From NCBI RefSeq assembly GCF_024679245.1, contig NC_090187.1, positions 28,140,815-28,204,814 of the forward strand: a DNA stretch of 64,000 nt, in the 5' to 3' direction. This stretch comes from Pseudorasbora parva (taxonomy: Eukaryota > Chordata > Actinopteri > Cypriniformes > Gobionidae). Each line of letters begins with the position of its first letter. Within the stretch, counting starts at the first letter, position 1. This document shows, piece after piece, positions 1 to 11,930 of the stretch. The notes beneath the pieces were generated by a model. It was not told the origin of the DNA. It saw nothing but the letters and a program-made list of their open reading frames with translations, and did not search any database. The position numbers and the translations under genes were made by a program.

Positions 1-1149
1 CTTCCTTACTAAATAGCAATACAAATAAGTTAAAGCTGTTGTTTCACTTCCTGCTATAAGATTTCAACATTTTCATATCACATTTAGGGCTACTTAAAAG
101 TGCACAATGCAGCTTGATGTATTGCATGGAATTTCAGTTGAGTGAATTCAGAATTAGCTCTTTAACAAATGCCTGCTTTTCTCAAATATCCTTAATCTGC
201 ACTCTCAAAATCTGCTTGCAGCAGTTGCCTGCACGACTCATTTAACATAAAAACCCTTTGTTTCAAACAGAATTATTCATTCAGACACAGTGGGTGTGCA
301 GCTTAAGATTTCAGCAAAATCTATAAGTCTATGAGCTTGTTCTTAGCGGCGCCACTTTATCTTGCTTTTGTTTTCGTCCCCAACTACTCAAGCCTGGCTA
401 ATCGTATTTGCTATTCTGATTTCTTCAGTGATTGATTTCGCATGTCTGAATTAAAACTCACTTCCTGTTTCCTGCTGATTAATGCTGTGTTTGCAGTACA
501 GATTTCGTTGATCTTGTTGTTCGTAGACTAATGTCCTTAATTATTTGTGGACCTCATTTGGTGTGGCGTGGTTTCGCACTGATGATTAAGGGCGCCTGCA
601 TATCAAGAAAACTCTGGGCGTTTGACGGATAGAAATCGAAAAAAAATGCTTATTGAGAGACTGGGATGAAATAAAAATGGCCAGTTTTGAATCAAGTCAG
701 AATACAGAAAATTCAATTTTCAAAAACACAGTCAGACTTCATTGGATGTCTATACTTTGAGTGTTTTGTAATTAAAAAAAAAAAATGTTCAAGTTCAAAA
801 ATATTTAACTTTCAGTCACATGACAGAGCTGTCCCTGTCCCATTCAAATCAATACATTTGTAATGTTCTCAGAAGCAGCATTAACTCTAATGTGTAGACA
901 CCCTAAGGCTGAGTTCATAAGAAAAGAGCAGAACTCTTGGTTTTTGCTGCATATTCACTATAATTAGTCCCCAGAGCTGGTGGCAATACCAATAGCAGGA
1001 TGATGGTGTTAGTGATGAATCTTACATTTATGTTTCTGTACGGATCACCATCCATTTCTTGTAATGAAAGCATGTTGATATTAAGTAATCAGTGATATAT
1101 TGCTAATTGCCAACACACGCTGTTTCCATTTACTACATGTTTCTGCTGC
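1..1149. other. No gene recognised
   Basis: AT-rich sequence with short A runs. No convincing long ORF, RNA gene, inverted repeat or known repeat was recognised on either strand. Confidence 0.5.
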
Positions 1150-1153
1150 TTAA

Positions 1154-1902
1154 AGGGTTAGTTCACCCAAAAATGAAAATTGTTTCATTAATTACTCACC
1201 CTAATGTTGTTGGACACCCGTAAGACCTTTGTTCATCTTCAGAACACAAATTAAGATATTTTTGTTGAAAGCTGATGGCTGCGAAGGCCTCAGATAGGCC
1301 TCAATTGGAATTCAGTACATTCCCACTGACCAACTCACAAGACCCATAAAGGCACTAAACACATCGATACAAAGTCCATCTCACTACAGTGGCTGTACAA
1401 TAATGTTACAATGCGAGGAAAATAGTTATTGTGCGCACAAAAATCGAAATAACAACGTTATCCACCAAGTTATTGACGTGAATTCAACGCATGAGCGAGA
1501 ATATGACGCAGATCCGCCATTCAGACCCAGAAGCGAAGAGGAGTGCCGCTATCGCGTAAGTTCACGTCCGAGACCTACACAGAAGACAATATCTTGGCGG
1601 ATAAAGTCATTATTCTGATTTTTTTTGTGCACAAAAACTATTTTCATCGCATTGTAACATTATTGTACAGCCACTGTAGTGAGATGGACTTTGTATCGAT
1701 GTGTTTAGTGCCTTTATTGGTCTTGTGAGTGGGAATGTACTGAATGCCAATGGAGGCCTTTTTGAAGCCTTTCTGAGGCACCAGCTTTCAACAAAAATAT
1801 ATTAATTTGTGTTCCGAAGATGAACGAAGGTCTTACAGGTGTCCAACGACATGAGGGTGAGTAATTAATGAAATAATTTTCATTTTTGAGTAAACTAACC
1901 CT
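1154..1902. mobile_element. TTAA-flanked inverted-repeat element (non-autonomous)
   Basis: The ends are AGGGTTAGTTCACCC and its imperfect complement, each flanked by TTAA (1150-1153 and 1903-1906). The two arms are complementary over hundreds of bases: the stretch around 1355-1440 pairs with 1620-1710. A short unpaired centre lies near 1480-1560. No transposase is encoded. A TTAA target duplication is used by piggyBac and Kolobok transposases, so one of these probably mobilised it (inference). It resembles the short, highly folded inverted-repeat elements described from cyprinids. Related copies lie at 18440, 33873, 49626 and 50055. Confidence 0.75.
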
Positions 1903-2494
1903 TTAAGCATGTTATTGACACGCTATATACCCCTGCAGCATTGACTCAAGATTACAAATGGCTTTTAAAAATGTTATTCATGTTGGTATAATTTGCATCA
2001 AAAAGTTCAGTCCAGTAAACCAAATCCATCAGATATACAGTACAGTAGAGAAATATTAATTGATTTTCCTTTGTTTACATCATATTTATTTTTTAATTGT
2101 ATGATTTGTTACAAATTATCATTCATGTCCTTTTTGCAAATAAAGAGGCACTTACTTATTAACTATCATATTTGGTATGGACCAAGAATTTCTATGAAGC
2201 AGATGATTCATCTGCAGTCAGATTCTGCTATTTATATACAGATATATTTTGTGAAGAGAGTCTACGTAGTATATAATGATACTACCGAGAGGTAGCTAGT
2301 TCATATAAATCCAGTTGCGGGAGCTTTATTGAAATTAACAAAGGTCAAGCAAGATGACTGGACAGGTCAGAAACAACAGGTGGCACAGCACAAACTAGTA
2401 GAAAAGGTTTCCACAGAAAGGGCAGAACAGGGTACAACTGAGGTGGTTATTCACAAGTAAGTATTCACAAAGTCATTTGATTGATGCATTCAGC

Positions 2495-3019
2495 TAGCCT
2501 AGTAATCTAGACGCACCCTAGCGGCATCAAATCTAATCTGCCCGCGAGTGTCGTCTAGCAACTCTCAATGCAGTTCTGAGCTGTAATCGCCAAACTCTTG
2601 CCGGTCCAATCACATCGTGTATAGAGTCGGTGGGCGGGGCCATAATGATGATGGCCGAGTTGCATTTGCGTGCTTCTAGTCAACACAGAAACTGGCGAAC
2701 ATTGGTCTTTCGAATCAGCTTTGACCACGACTCTGGAAGACTTGGAGTTAAGCTTTTATCTGAGAAAAGAACAAAGAACGGCACTGAAGTCATTCTTAAA
2801 AAGGGAAGATGTGTTCGGAGTTTTGCCGACCGGATACGGCGAATGTTTTATCTATCAACAAGCTCTGTTTCACCTTCATTGCTCTGGTTGGTTGAAGCGC
2901 TATCCTATCGCGTGCAGAGGGAGTTTGAAAGACAACCGTTTATCCCGCCCCTTGGATTGAGCTGTCAATGGTGAGTTTCTAGACCAAACATCTTGATGTG
3001 GGTCTGGCTTGTCAGGCTG
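2495..3019. mobile_element. Short TIR element, TAGCCT termini, 9-bp target duplication
   Basis: The 9-bp sequence GCATTCAGC occurs immediately on both sides (2486-2494 and 3020-3028). The ends are imperfect inverted repeats: TAGCCTAGTAATCTAGAC on the left, and CAGCCTGACAAGCCAGAC when the right end is read inverted. The 490-bp element at 37843-38332 has the same kind of ends, a 9-bp duplication and a shared GTGGGCGGGGC block. A 9-bp duplication is typical of Mutator-like transposases, but the superfamily is not proven here. It contains a helicase-like coding relic. Confidence 0.75.
2670..2870 (+). pseudogene. Helicase motif I fragment inside the TAGCCT element
   Basis: One open frame reads LRKEQRTALKSFLKR, then VFGVLPTGYGECFIYQ (codons about 2760-2858). 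This resembles the Q-motif/Walker A region of RecQ-type superfamily 2 helicases, where 'LPTGYGKS' is usual. Here the Walker lysine is replaced by glutamate (GYGEC), so ATP binding should be lost. No ATG opens this frame, and the homology stops about 65 codons in, without the DEAH box or later motifs. It is best read as a captured or left-over 5' part of a helicase gene carried by the transposon family. The helicase subfamily is not determined. Confidence 0.5.
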
Positions 3020-3552
3020 GCATTCAGCATAACTCAGGTAAGCATTCACAGGTAAGATCTCTCACAGTCTCAAAACAAGGCATCAGTCATAACTCAGGTT
3101 GGTACTCATACAGCTCTGGAAAAAATTAAGAGACCACTTAACATTGATTTCGCTGTAGGTAAAGTCGTTCACAGTCTTTGAAACAAAGAACAGAATGCAT
3201 CTCAAGTAAGTTTTCACTGGTATGGTTCAGAATCAAACTAAAACTTAACTTTGGTCCTTTGCAGACAGGTAAGTATCCTTTACAGCATTCAGAGCCAAAC
3301 CAAGACTGATCTTCATTTCAATGTTTACATACGCTCCACACACTCTCATAACGAGTGTCAGTCCCGCTTGTTAGGGCAGGGAGCGCGAGCCAGCAAATGA
3401 TGGAACTGAGTCTGGGGTGAGTCTGTGACAGTAGGTTAAAAAATAAATAAACAGATTCATACACTCAAGGTTGTCTTGAAGTAAGTTATATTCAGTGTGT
3501 CAGTATGTGGTTTTCAAAAGATCCAATATCTCTGAAGTGAACCTGATAGTCC

Positions 3553-3849
3553 TCAGTAACTGTTTCCTTTAGTATTGGCTAGTGCAGCATCTACTTCACT
3601 TTCTCTCAAGGCCTGTGGAGTGGATGTTTCTACACTCACTAAATGACTCTTGGCACCATCAGTGAAGCCCTGTAGATGGGCCTTCACTAAGTTACGAATA
3701 CAAATAACTTTGCCAGCCACAGTCTCTGGGAGCTTAATGAGGAACTTGCCTGCTATTTCATTTTCACTCTGTTTTGGGGCCATTGAGCTGCCCTGCTCAG
3801 AACTGTCCATTGACTGAACTCCTGCTTTATCTATAGAGTAGTTGCCCAT
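3553..3849 (-). CDS. Unrecognised 98-codon ORF, probably spurious
   Basis: It opens with a genuine ATG and encodes a hydrophilic, mixed-charge protein with no signal peptide, membrane segment or motif that I recognise. There is no splice or promoter context. It could be an exon of a decayed gene, but an ORF of this length is expected by chance in 64 kb. Confidence 0.12.
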   Translation of the reverse strand: MGNYSIDKAGVQSMDSSEQGSSMAPKQSENEIAGKFLIKLPETVAGKVICIRNLVKAHLQGFTDGAKSHLVSVETSTPQALRESEVDAALANTKGNSY

Positions 3850-4017
3850 ATAGGAAACCCAGTCCCTGGGTGCCTAATTATTAAACTCTTCTCCTGTATT
3901 TAGCTCAGAAGGAAAGTTCATGTTTCCTGACGCTAAGAAGGAGAATACCTGTCCTGAAATCCTACTGTGTCTGGGTTCTGGTACAGTAGGACTAGAACTG
4001 CTGAACAATCCTATAAA

Positions 4018-4369
<352 letters not shown>

Positions 4370-4439
4370 AACTTGTTAAATTGTGAATATTTGTACATTC
4401 ATCAAAGTATCATTATTGAAGGGTGCCATTAATGTTAGA

Positions 4440-5505
4440 GCTTTAGGCTGTGTAGTAGACCATATAAGTTTGGTATCAAAACTTGGAATTTACTAAGCCA
4501 ATATATGTCAATTAAACATAAGCTATGGTTCTCTCCCCAACAGGAATGTTCAAACGCTGTGCAAAAAGTATGTGAACCTGTGGCTCATTTTCATTCTAAT
4601 AGCATGAGTCTACCCTGCATAAATGCTCAACATATAGTCTCAGACGTCTGTTTTCCTATGTGCAATCGGAAATGAGGGAATTTCCCATGAAACAATCAGC
4701 CTCATAGTTTCAAGGATCCTTTTTATATTTCCTCTCCAGTCATATGCAAATGCTACATTTGCATGCAGAACTTAGATTGGCTGCTCGCAATTAACATTCT
4801 GGTAATGTCTGAATTCATTATGCTGGTGTTGCTCTGCCAGCAGTTTGCAGTAAAAAGGGACTTTGTCAATGTTTGATGTTTGGTAAAGAGATGTTAATTA
4901 TAGTTGCACGAGACCCTGATTCTCTCTGACTTTCAACCGGAGCACAAAAGGCTACTGTGAATGATTTCAGACAGCAGACTTTTGCTTGTCATTTGGCGAT
5001 CCTTTAAAGTAGTAAGACACAATCAGCATTTTCAGCTTTACTTCATTGGGAGGCCATAAAGGAATAGTCAAGTAAATTAATTAAACATTGACAGAATGGG
5101 GGCCAGAGTTTCTGTTGATACATGAGTCTGGCACTGGTGCATATGGCGGCATCCATAGATTCTGTCATAAACAACACGTTTGCAATGAAAAGTCTCTCTG
5201 ATATTAGATAAACCGATAGAATATATACAATGTATACAAATATATCATGTAGTGCTTACTTGCTTATGTGATAAATTCAGTATATGGCAGTAAGAGAGAA
5301 AGAAAAGATTTCATGTCATCCATAAATTGTTGCCTGACTCATCTAGAATGGTTTTAATGCAGTAAACCTGATACTTGAAGACTAGACACAAACATTAGCA
5401 CAGACATTGAGAGTTATTGTTTTTGAGATGTAGAACCCTTGAAATGTGGCACTCATGGGGGAAGCCAAAGACTTCTGGGAAAGGAAGAGTCTCCATCAAA
5501 ACCTT
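4440..5505. other. No gene recognised
   Basis: Unique-looking AT-rich sequence. I see no ORF with recognisable content and no inverted repeat. Confidence 0.4.
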
Positions 5506-5511
5506 TTTCTG

Positions 5512-5656
5512 TGTTCCTGTAGCTCAGCGGGTGAGGATGACGTTAGCAATGGCAAGGTCAAGAGTTCAATTCCCAGGGAACACATGTAGTGATAAAATGT
5601 AAAGCCTGAATGCACTGTAAGTCACTTTGAATGAAAGCTTCTGCACAATGTGTGAA
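5512..5656 (+). repeat. tRNA-derived SINE fragment
   Basis: The segment has a Pol III A-box-like sequence (TAGCTCAGCGGGTGAGGATG, about 5519-5538) and a B-box-like AGTTCAATTCC (about 5563-5573) in tRNA spacing. It then continues into 'gtaagtcactttgaatgaaagc', a degenerate form of the tail shared by many cyprinid tRNA-derived SINEs. The tRNA part does not fold as a functional tRNA. Confidence 0.65.
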
Positions 5657-5659
5657 TGT

Positions 5660-7570
5660 TTCATTTAAATAGTTTGACAATGAACAGATTTTGAAGTGTT
5701 TTTTGGATATGTTTCGATATAAATATTATGGTCATTTAGTATATGCAGGTCACACATTCCTCTAAAAACTGAGATACTTTAATGGTGTTGCTCTCTTAAA
5801 AACAAGCACATTAAAGGGAAACAAGCCTTTCAAAGAGCTCAGTGTGTTTGTATGGATGGAAGCCAGCCTGACTCACTCCAGCTACACAGAAGCTACTGAG
5901 GGGCAGTGAGAGTTGAGACAGGTGAAAATATGATTGAGGGCTCAGCGATAAATCCTGTAAACTGGAGGTTCTGACCTGTGGTAATATGTTTCCTATGGCA
6001 ATGCAATTCTGGATTTCCCCGAGGTGCTCGGGGCCTCTATAGAAGAAAAGCATTCAGCAGCTTTCTCTAAATTGAAGTCAATAACGGCGAGCCGTTTATT
6101 AAGTGTTCTCAGATACTCTGGGCAGCTTCTGGAAGGGCCGCGATTGAGTTTTGAAAATATAGCAGACAAATAGGAATTGATCTATCGCCCCACAGATGAA
6201 AAAGGCAACAAAATACAAATATCAGCTTTGGAGCGGTAATCAAATGTTTCAGCTAGGCTTTTTTATGAATATATTCAATACAAACCTTTTCATGATCCCT
6301 TTTAATATATTTGCCTCTTTTACTTGGATTACAGGATTACAGAAGATTGTATTGGCTCTCTACTGACTCATTCCACATACAAGCTTAATGTGTTGAGCGT
6401 TTAAGATTCATACAGGGGAGCAGAGCAAGTGTGGAAGGAAATATGTCTTGTAATTGAGATACAGAACCTCATTCAATCTCAACAACAATGCCAGATGTCA
6501 ATACTTTTACCTATTGGCCCCATGAAATGCGTTATATGTACTGAGTTCTTTGTTTTCATCAGCTGCTGAATTTTCATCAAATGCTAAAGGATTTTTCCCT
6601 GTTTTTTTCGTATGTAGATTTTACAGTCGACTGATCCTTAAGGACTGGAACGTAAATAAATTATTTTGGATTAGTCTGTTTAACATTTAATGTGGTAATC
6701 TCACAAAAAAAAAACAAAAAAAACATCAATATTTGCCAACACAATTAGATACAAAAATGTGTAAAATATTTATTATAAATATTGACAAATATGGTATTAG
6801 CTTCATCGAATGAATTAAATGAGATTTACATGGTGGTTTCAAATCTATTTTCAGCTCTGTTTATTGACACTATAGTACAATAAAACAATGTTGACAAATG
6901 AACTGCCAAGTTCTGTCATGAAACTCTAGATGGCACAGGCTGATGGGTTCTTAACGCAAACTGATGATATTCACAGCATTAACTACTTGGCACAAGATGA
7001 AGCTTTTGGAGGACGCACACAGCGCTGACATCTTCCGCAATTTTGGGACCAGAGTCTGCAATGTAGTTATCTCGGGACTAGAGTTGCGCAGTAGAGAGCA
7101 GGAAGTAGAGGTGCAATTATCAAAAGCCCAACCACACTCTCGCAGATGCAGAACAATTCATTATGTTTGTGTAAAATAAACAGTTATGAAAATGAAGAAA
7201 TTAAAGCTAAAGCTCCAAAAAAAAATCCAGAAAAAATTATGTTAGTGCCTCGTGGAAACTTTACTCAGAGAAACCATCAATCTCAATCATCACGTCACAT
7301 CCCCTACTAACTAAAACTAAACTTATTTAAAAAAACAAACACTTGAAATGAAAATGGTGCGTAGGTTTCAATTTCCGAGCGGAGTACTACAGGCTTGGTA
7401 TAAACCAATAAACGAATCAGAGTCTCATCTCCCATTCCCTTTAAAAGCCAGTTGTGTTTGGCTTGCACCATGGCAGATTCGCTTTTTGCATGGCAAAATA
7501 TGCAAGTGGAAAGGCTGAAAAGGGTACACGCTTTGTGCACCCGCCTATATGCGCATAATGCGCTCTTTAA
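5660..7570. other. No gene recognised
   Basis: No convincing coding sequence. The part from about 7240 onwards looks like common fish repeat sequence around the CA array, but no boundaries could be placed. Confidence 0.35.
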
Positions 7571-7579
7571 ATAACACGT

Positions 7580-7580
<1 letters not shown>

Positions 7581-7637
<57 letters not shown>
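7581..7637. repeat. (CA)n microsatellite
   Basis: Uninterrupted CA dinucleotides. Confidence 0.98.
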
Positions 7638-7640
<3 letters not shown>

Positions 7641-8256
7641 ACTGCACTATTGACTTTAGACCAGGTTTTTGTTGGTCAATGGCGCAGTCAATTTCAGTTG
7701 CCTCAAAATAGCAATGCGCCACCAACAATGTACCTGAACACACCTAATTTTCAGATCAACATGACAATTGGGCGAACAGATGGGCACGAGTGTAAAGTTT
7801 TATCTGAAGTTTCACCACTAGATGTCGTTATTTCTACCTAGGTTAATTCTTCCTAATTTTTTAATGATTGTAATGCTCTCACCTGTGTTGAATCACACCT
7901 AATGAGAAACCTTATTTAAGGCCTCACAGCCTTTTGTTCTTGTTCAGTCCTGATGTTAGCCTAACCATTGTCATGCCTAAGACTTTTTGGTTTTTTTTCC
8001 GTTTGTTTTTGGATGATGGAGTAAAGAGGCCAAGATTCAGACTCTGACTTTTTACTGTCTTTTATACCTCTGCATTTGGGTTCAACCTCCTTCAGTGGTA
8101 AAGGGGTTAGCGTCACAGACCCACACACACTGGAGACCCTGGTTTGATCCCCAGCTGGATCGTAACAACGAGTGCATTTGCTATTTAAACAATGTGGCAC
8201 TGAGCATGAAAATGATAACTGCGTTGGGCTGAAAGTAGCAAAAACGTGTTATGCGC

Positions 8257-9256
8257 TAGGGCTGGTTATTGACAAATTTCACTTTTGATTCGATTCAAAT
8301 TTCAATTTTCGATTCAATTAAATTCAATATCAATTATTTTATATATATATCAGGTACAATACATGGCAAATTTTCTCAAGCAAAACAAATCTCTGAACTA
8401 ATGTTGTAAACTATGGGAGTCAGTTGCTACTACATATTAGTAATATTGAAGGTAAAATTAACTGATTTGTATATATAGATAGAGTTTTTTCAAATTTACA
8501 ATTACATAATCATATTTCTACTCCAATTAGATTTTTGAATTATAAACTTTTAAATGGTGGCTTTCATAAAAAATTGCCAGATGTATTCATGGATTAAATA
8601 TTGAAGAACATTAAAAATGACAATGAATAGCCTATGTAATATACTGCATATAATTAGCAAAATGCTCCTCTCTAGAGTTATTTTTTCTTGCGGACTAATG
8701 AATTTATGGAAACTGGCTATATTTTTTATGAGGTAAATGTGACATTGCATGACATTGTTTACAAGCCATTTTACTAATGTCTTTCTGCGGTTGAAACACT
8801 GATTGAGCTATTCTATGTGACTTAATACAGATTTCGGTACGTTGTCCTATATCTTTTAGCACACTTTCAGATGATTATTTAGTTACTGGTATTAAGGCCG
8901 AAGAAAAGATCCGTTCATGTACGTTATGTGCTGCCGATTCTCTTGAGCTGAGCTGCGGCAGAGCGATCTCACGCCACAGCGCCAAAACGTATTTAGTGTA
9001 TTTATATTTTTGAATTTTGTAAAAAAAAAAAAAAAAAAAAAAAGATTTAATTTGAAATCTGAGACTGTTTCATATCAATATTAATAAAGCACAAAGCTTA
9101 TTGTGATTTATTGGGTGGGAGGCTACAATGTTTATTTCATTCATTAACTAAAAACAGGATGGCTAATCGATTTGGATTTAAGAATCAATATTTTTTTTTG
9201 TAAAAGTGAGAATCGATTAAAATCGAGAATTTTACTTTTTTTTTTACCCAGCCCTA
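8257..9256. mobile_element. ~1-kb TIR element, TAGGGCTGG ends
   Basis: It begins TAGGGCTGG and ends CCAGCCCTA. AT-rich arms with repeated 'attcgattc/aatcgatt' motifs are complementary at both ends. No transposase frame is visible. The flanking octamers do not match, so the target duplication is lost or the ends are slightly misplaced. TAGGG-type ends fit a hAT-derived non-autonomous element (inference). A poly(A) run lies at about 9021-9043. Confidence 0.6.
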
Positions 9257-10046
9257 CTTCATGCCTGGTGTCACATTGTGCCAGGTGTATGAAAAGAAAT
9301 ATTTACTTGAGAAGAAAAACAAATACTTTTTAATCTTATGCATGTTTTTAAAAAAAATACTTAAATGTCCTAATTTGCCTTTGACTGAATGTAATTCTAA
9401 GTGAACTTTTACCTGAGATTTGCATTAGCTTGTTAACTTCACCTTAACATTTAATTTCAAAACAAACCACATTGTCACAACTAAATCCTGCAGGCCCTTT
9501 GGCTAAATGACTGGACAGTATCATGAGGGCTTTGTTGGGTGCTTTGGAAAGGAGGGCGGTACGAGTTTAGCATTGCAATTGAAATCGATTTCCAGACATG
9601 GCCCATTACATGTGGATGCACTTCACCTCTCGAAAGCCAGGATGACACGCTCTCATACACAGCATTAAAGCTTTCTCTCAGGAGACACCGGCTCTGTGAC
9701 CTAACCCCTTTAAAGGGAGGGGGGGGGGGGGGGGGGATGCTGTTTCATGCATACTGTGTTTTTTACACTGTTAAAGACTTGGATTCCCATCCTAAACATG
9801 TAAAAAGTTTCAAAAATATGTTGGACGTTTGATGGAGTATTTCTGTGTCAAAAATACTCCTTCCGGTTTCTCACAAGTTTTGGGAAGTTTTTTTTTGAGT
9901 ATGGGTCCGCTTGATGTCAACAGGGCGGAATTTCTTTAGGGCTCTTCTCCAAGAAGGGTGCGCACGCAAGCGATCAGAGCAAGAGAGCAAATGCACGCCC
10001 ATAAACGCTGCACTCACTGCAGTCACAGGACTTCACCAAATCAACA

Positions 10047-10122
10047 ATGTCACCAAAGAAGTGTGTTTTTGATGGAGCGGTCCCAGCGATAAAGGTTAAC
10101 AGCCGTGCTTTGAAAGCAGGCG
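10047..10122 (+). pseudogene. Internally deleted THAP-domain exon
   Basis: From an ATG the frame reads MSPKKCVF, then DGAVPAIK and a few more residues, up to a good splice donor (CG|GTGAGT at 10122/10123). THAP domains start with a short stretch and the first zinc cysteine, and end with a conserved AVPxIF box. Here the start (one cysteine) is joined directly to an AVP-type box, so the C2CH core is deleted. The THAP reading is therefore an inference from the two ends and from recollection of fuller family copies. It would have been a sequence-specific DNA-binding protein of the transposon, and it is now non-functional. Confidence 0.4.
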
Positions 10123-10335
10123 GTGAGTAAAACTGCTTCAAATGTCTATGTTGTTGGCTATCGTCGCGTAAGTAAACATCATGAAACCACAGATCGTATA
10201 TAATTAATTTATCAATGGAGCATGTGTAACGGAGGCCAGCTAGTAGTAGTTGCTGTGCGAGTAAACCTCACTCCTCTGACCTCAAGAGACGATCTAGTGA
10301 CTGATGCTATGGGTTGCAGCCTTTAACTTCCTTGT

Positions 10336-10400
10336 TAGAGCGTCCAACTCTCATGCCGGCAGACCTGGGTTCGAGTCCCGGTCCAAACAGAAGGGGTTGC
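10336..10400 (+). repeat. tRNA-like promoter sequence (SINE-type)
   Basis: 'Gttagagcgtccaactc' is followed by a consensus B box, GGTTCGAGTCC (10368-10378). This is a tRNA-derived Pol III promoter embedded in the surrounding element. The 5' half does not complete an acceptor stem, so this is not a tRNA gene. Confidence 0.5.
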
Positions 10401-10703
10401 ACATGCGATGTATGGTGTGTGTTTAAATACATTTGTTTAGCTGACCACTACAGGTGTCTGTTTGTTTATTGTAAAACCACCGCAAACATAAACCTAGGGG
10501 ACGTTCACAAAAAAGCGTGCTTCTTCATTCAAATGTGCTGCTCCATTGTTTTTCTATGTATACACTAGTCTGACGTGCAAAACCGTTTTGCTTGCTACTG
10601 CTTAAGTTTAGTCACATACGATAGTCCATAAACCAAATCATGTCCTCATAAACCACGAGTAAACCCACACAAATGTTGACAAGCTACTAAATACAGTACA
10701 TAC

Positions 10704-10810
10704 CACAGAAACGGACGTCCTGCTGTTGCTGCTTCTCCTGTTCAATTTATTTTAGCCTCCGGGTCCGATTCTGGATCATATATGTATGGTTGAATCTCAT
10801 TGATAACCAT
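10704..10810 (-). pseudogene. P2X7-like first-exon relic
   Basis: On the minus strand an ATG (10810-10808) opens MVINEIQPYIYDPESDPEA and then stops after 22 codons because of a small insertion. The exon would have run on to a splice donor (CTGTG|GTATGT at 10704/10703). The 'QPYxYxPE' start is one I associate with the large family of fish proteins labelled P2X7-like, which share the cysteine-rich cytoplasmic domain of P2X purinoceptor 7 and are often repeat-associated. That link is from memory. The copy is broken by the frameshift. Confidence 0.4.
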
Positions 10811-11299
10811 CGTTTATTTAAGGCAACGTTTTCTTTTCCACACTTGCGGATGTCACAGCTTTCAGACGCTCTCATGCAATAGCTGCACGCACTCGTGATT
10901 CTTTAGCTCCGCCCACATGATACGCCTCCATCCGCTCGTTTTTATTCCCGGAAAGATCTTTCTTTTATAAATATAATAAAAATAAAGACTTTTTGGAGAT
11001 ATGAAGGATGCAGTACTACACTATAGGTACTCAAGATTGACATGAGATTGACTGAAACTGAGTGTTTCACCCCCCTTTAGGTAACATGCCTTATACTTGC
11101 GTCACATTCAGCTGATGGCTGCTTACTACTGCTTACATACATGAAATATGACAGGAAAGTGTGGCTGTCAAAGAGGCATGCCATTAATTTTGGACGATTC
11201 AGTGACCTTTGAATGTATCTGCATATATCAGAGCAGTTATTAAAAGCAGTTATTTTTTAAAGGGGCAGTCTCCTACATGGCCTTGCACATTGATGATAT

Positions 11300-11462
11300 C
11301 TGTTGTTAATTCCATGGTGAAGATTTGTTACCCAATTATTACCTGTTCCACGGTATTTATATGGTACCATGGCATAAATATATAATAATGTGGCAGTATC
11401 ATAATGCAGATGTGTTAATACCATGGTACTTTTATAAATGCCATAGTACCACAGTATCATGA
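11300..11462. repeat. ACCATGGTA-type inverted repeat fragment
   Basis: Several self-complementary 'taccatggta/accatagtacca' motifs separated by AT-rich spacers. This looks like an end of a short inverted-repeat element common in cyprinids. The boundaries are uncertain. Confidence 0.45.
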
Positions 11463-11771
11463 AGAAAAATATAATAATAATAATAAATAAACATTTTAAC
11501 TTAGTATAATGTTAAATTAGGTTATCTAATAAGAATAAATGACAGTAGATTGGCATGGAGAGCAGGAGCCTACTTCAACAAGGCTTTAAGCTCATATGGC
11601 ATCTCTCTCTTTTTCTCATGTGTGCACATTCTCTCTTTACTCAGCAGAAGGTAGCATTGGGCGTTGTGTGATGCCATGTGCCGCTATGCCTTGTCCAACA
11701 CTGGCAACATGCCCGCTCCGTCCTCTGCTCCGTTGGCATGTCGAGGAGCTCATAGCCTCAGGAGAGCGTAT

Positions 11772-11779
<8 letters not shown>

Positions 11780-11832
<53 letters not shown>

Positions 11833-11849
11833 GCCTCTTTTAAAATATG

Positions 11850-11928
<79 letters not shown>
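11780..11928. repeat. (TA)n and (TG)n microsatellites
   Basis: TA array at 11780-11824 and TG array at about 11851-11928, separated by 25 bp of unique sequence. Confidence 0.97.

Positions 11929-11930
<2 letters not shown>

Larger units (their letters stand above)
2300..3430. repeat. Diverged repeats with recurring AGGTAAG/ATTCACA motifs, host of a nested element
   Basis: Outside the nested element at 2495-3019, the motifs 'aactcaggtaag', 'attcacaggtaag' and 'tcacagtct' recur irregularly from about 2450 to 3290. This suggests a decayed short-period tandem array. The family is not recognised. A minus-strand LTR fragment is possible but not supported by boundaries. Confidence 0.3.
9712..11077. 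mobile_element. TIR element with convergent THAP-like and P2X7-like exon relics
   Basis: The ends are AAAGGGAGGGG (with an expanded G run) and CCCCCCTTT. A THAP-derived exon (10047-10122, plus) lies near the left end and a P2X7-like first exon (10704-10810, minus) near the right end, so they face each other. A tRNA-like sequence is embedded near 10336-10380. No transposase is present. I recognise the right third (about 10730-11077) and the 10040-10160 segment as parts of a common cyprinid repeat, from memory. The target duplication could not be fixed. Confidence 0.6.

Noticed and set aside
5811..6053. 80-codon minus-strand ORF
   Set aside because: No homology pattern, splice context or conservation evidence; chance length.
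8095..8165. tRNA-like 'gttagcgtcacagaccc ... tttgatcccc'
   Set aside because: B-box-like only. No acceptor stem or anticodon arm could be built. It may be an old SINE or LTR primer region.
10336..10400. tRNA gene
   Set aside because: Only the A/B boxes resemble a tRNA. There is no full cloverleaf, and the sequence is embedded in a repeat.
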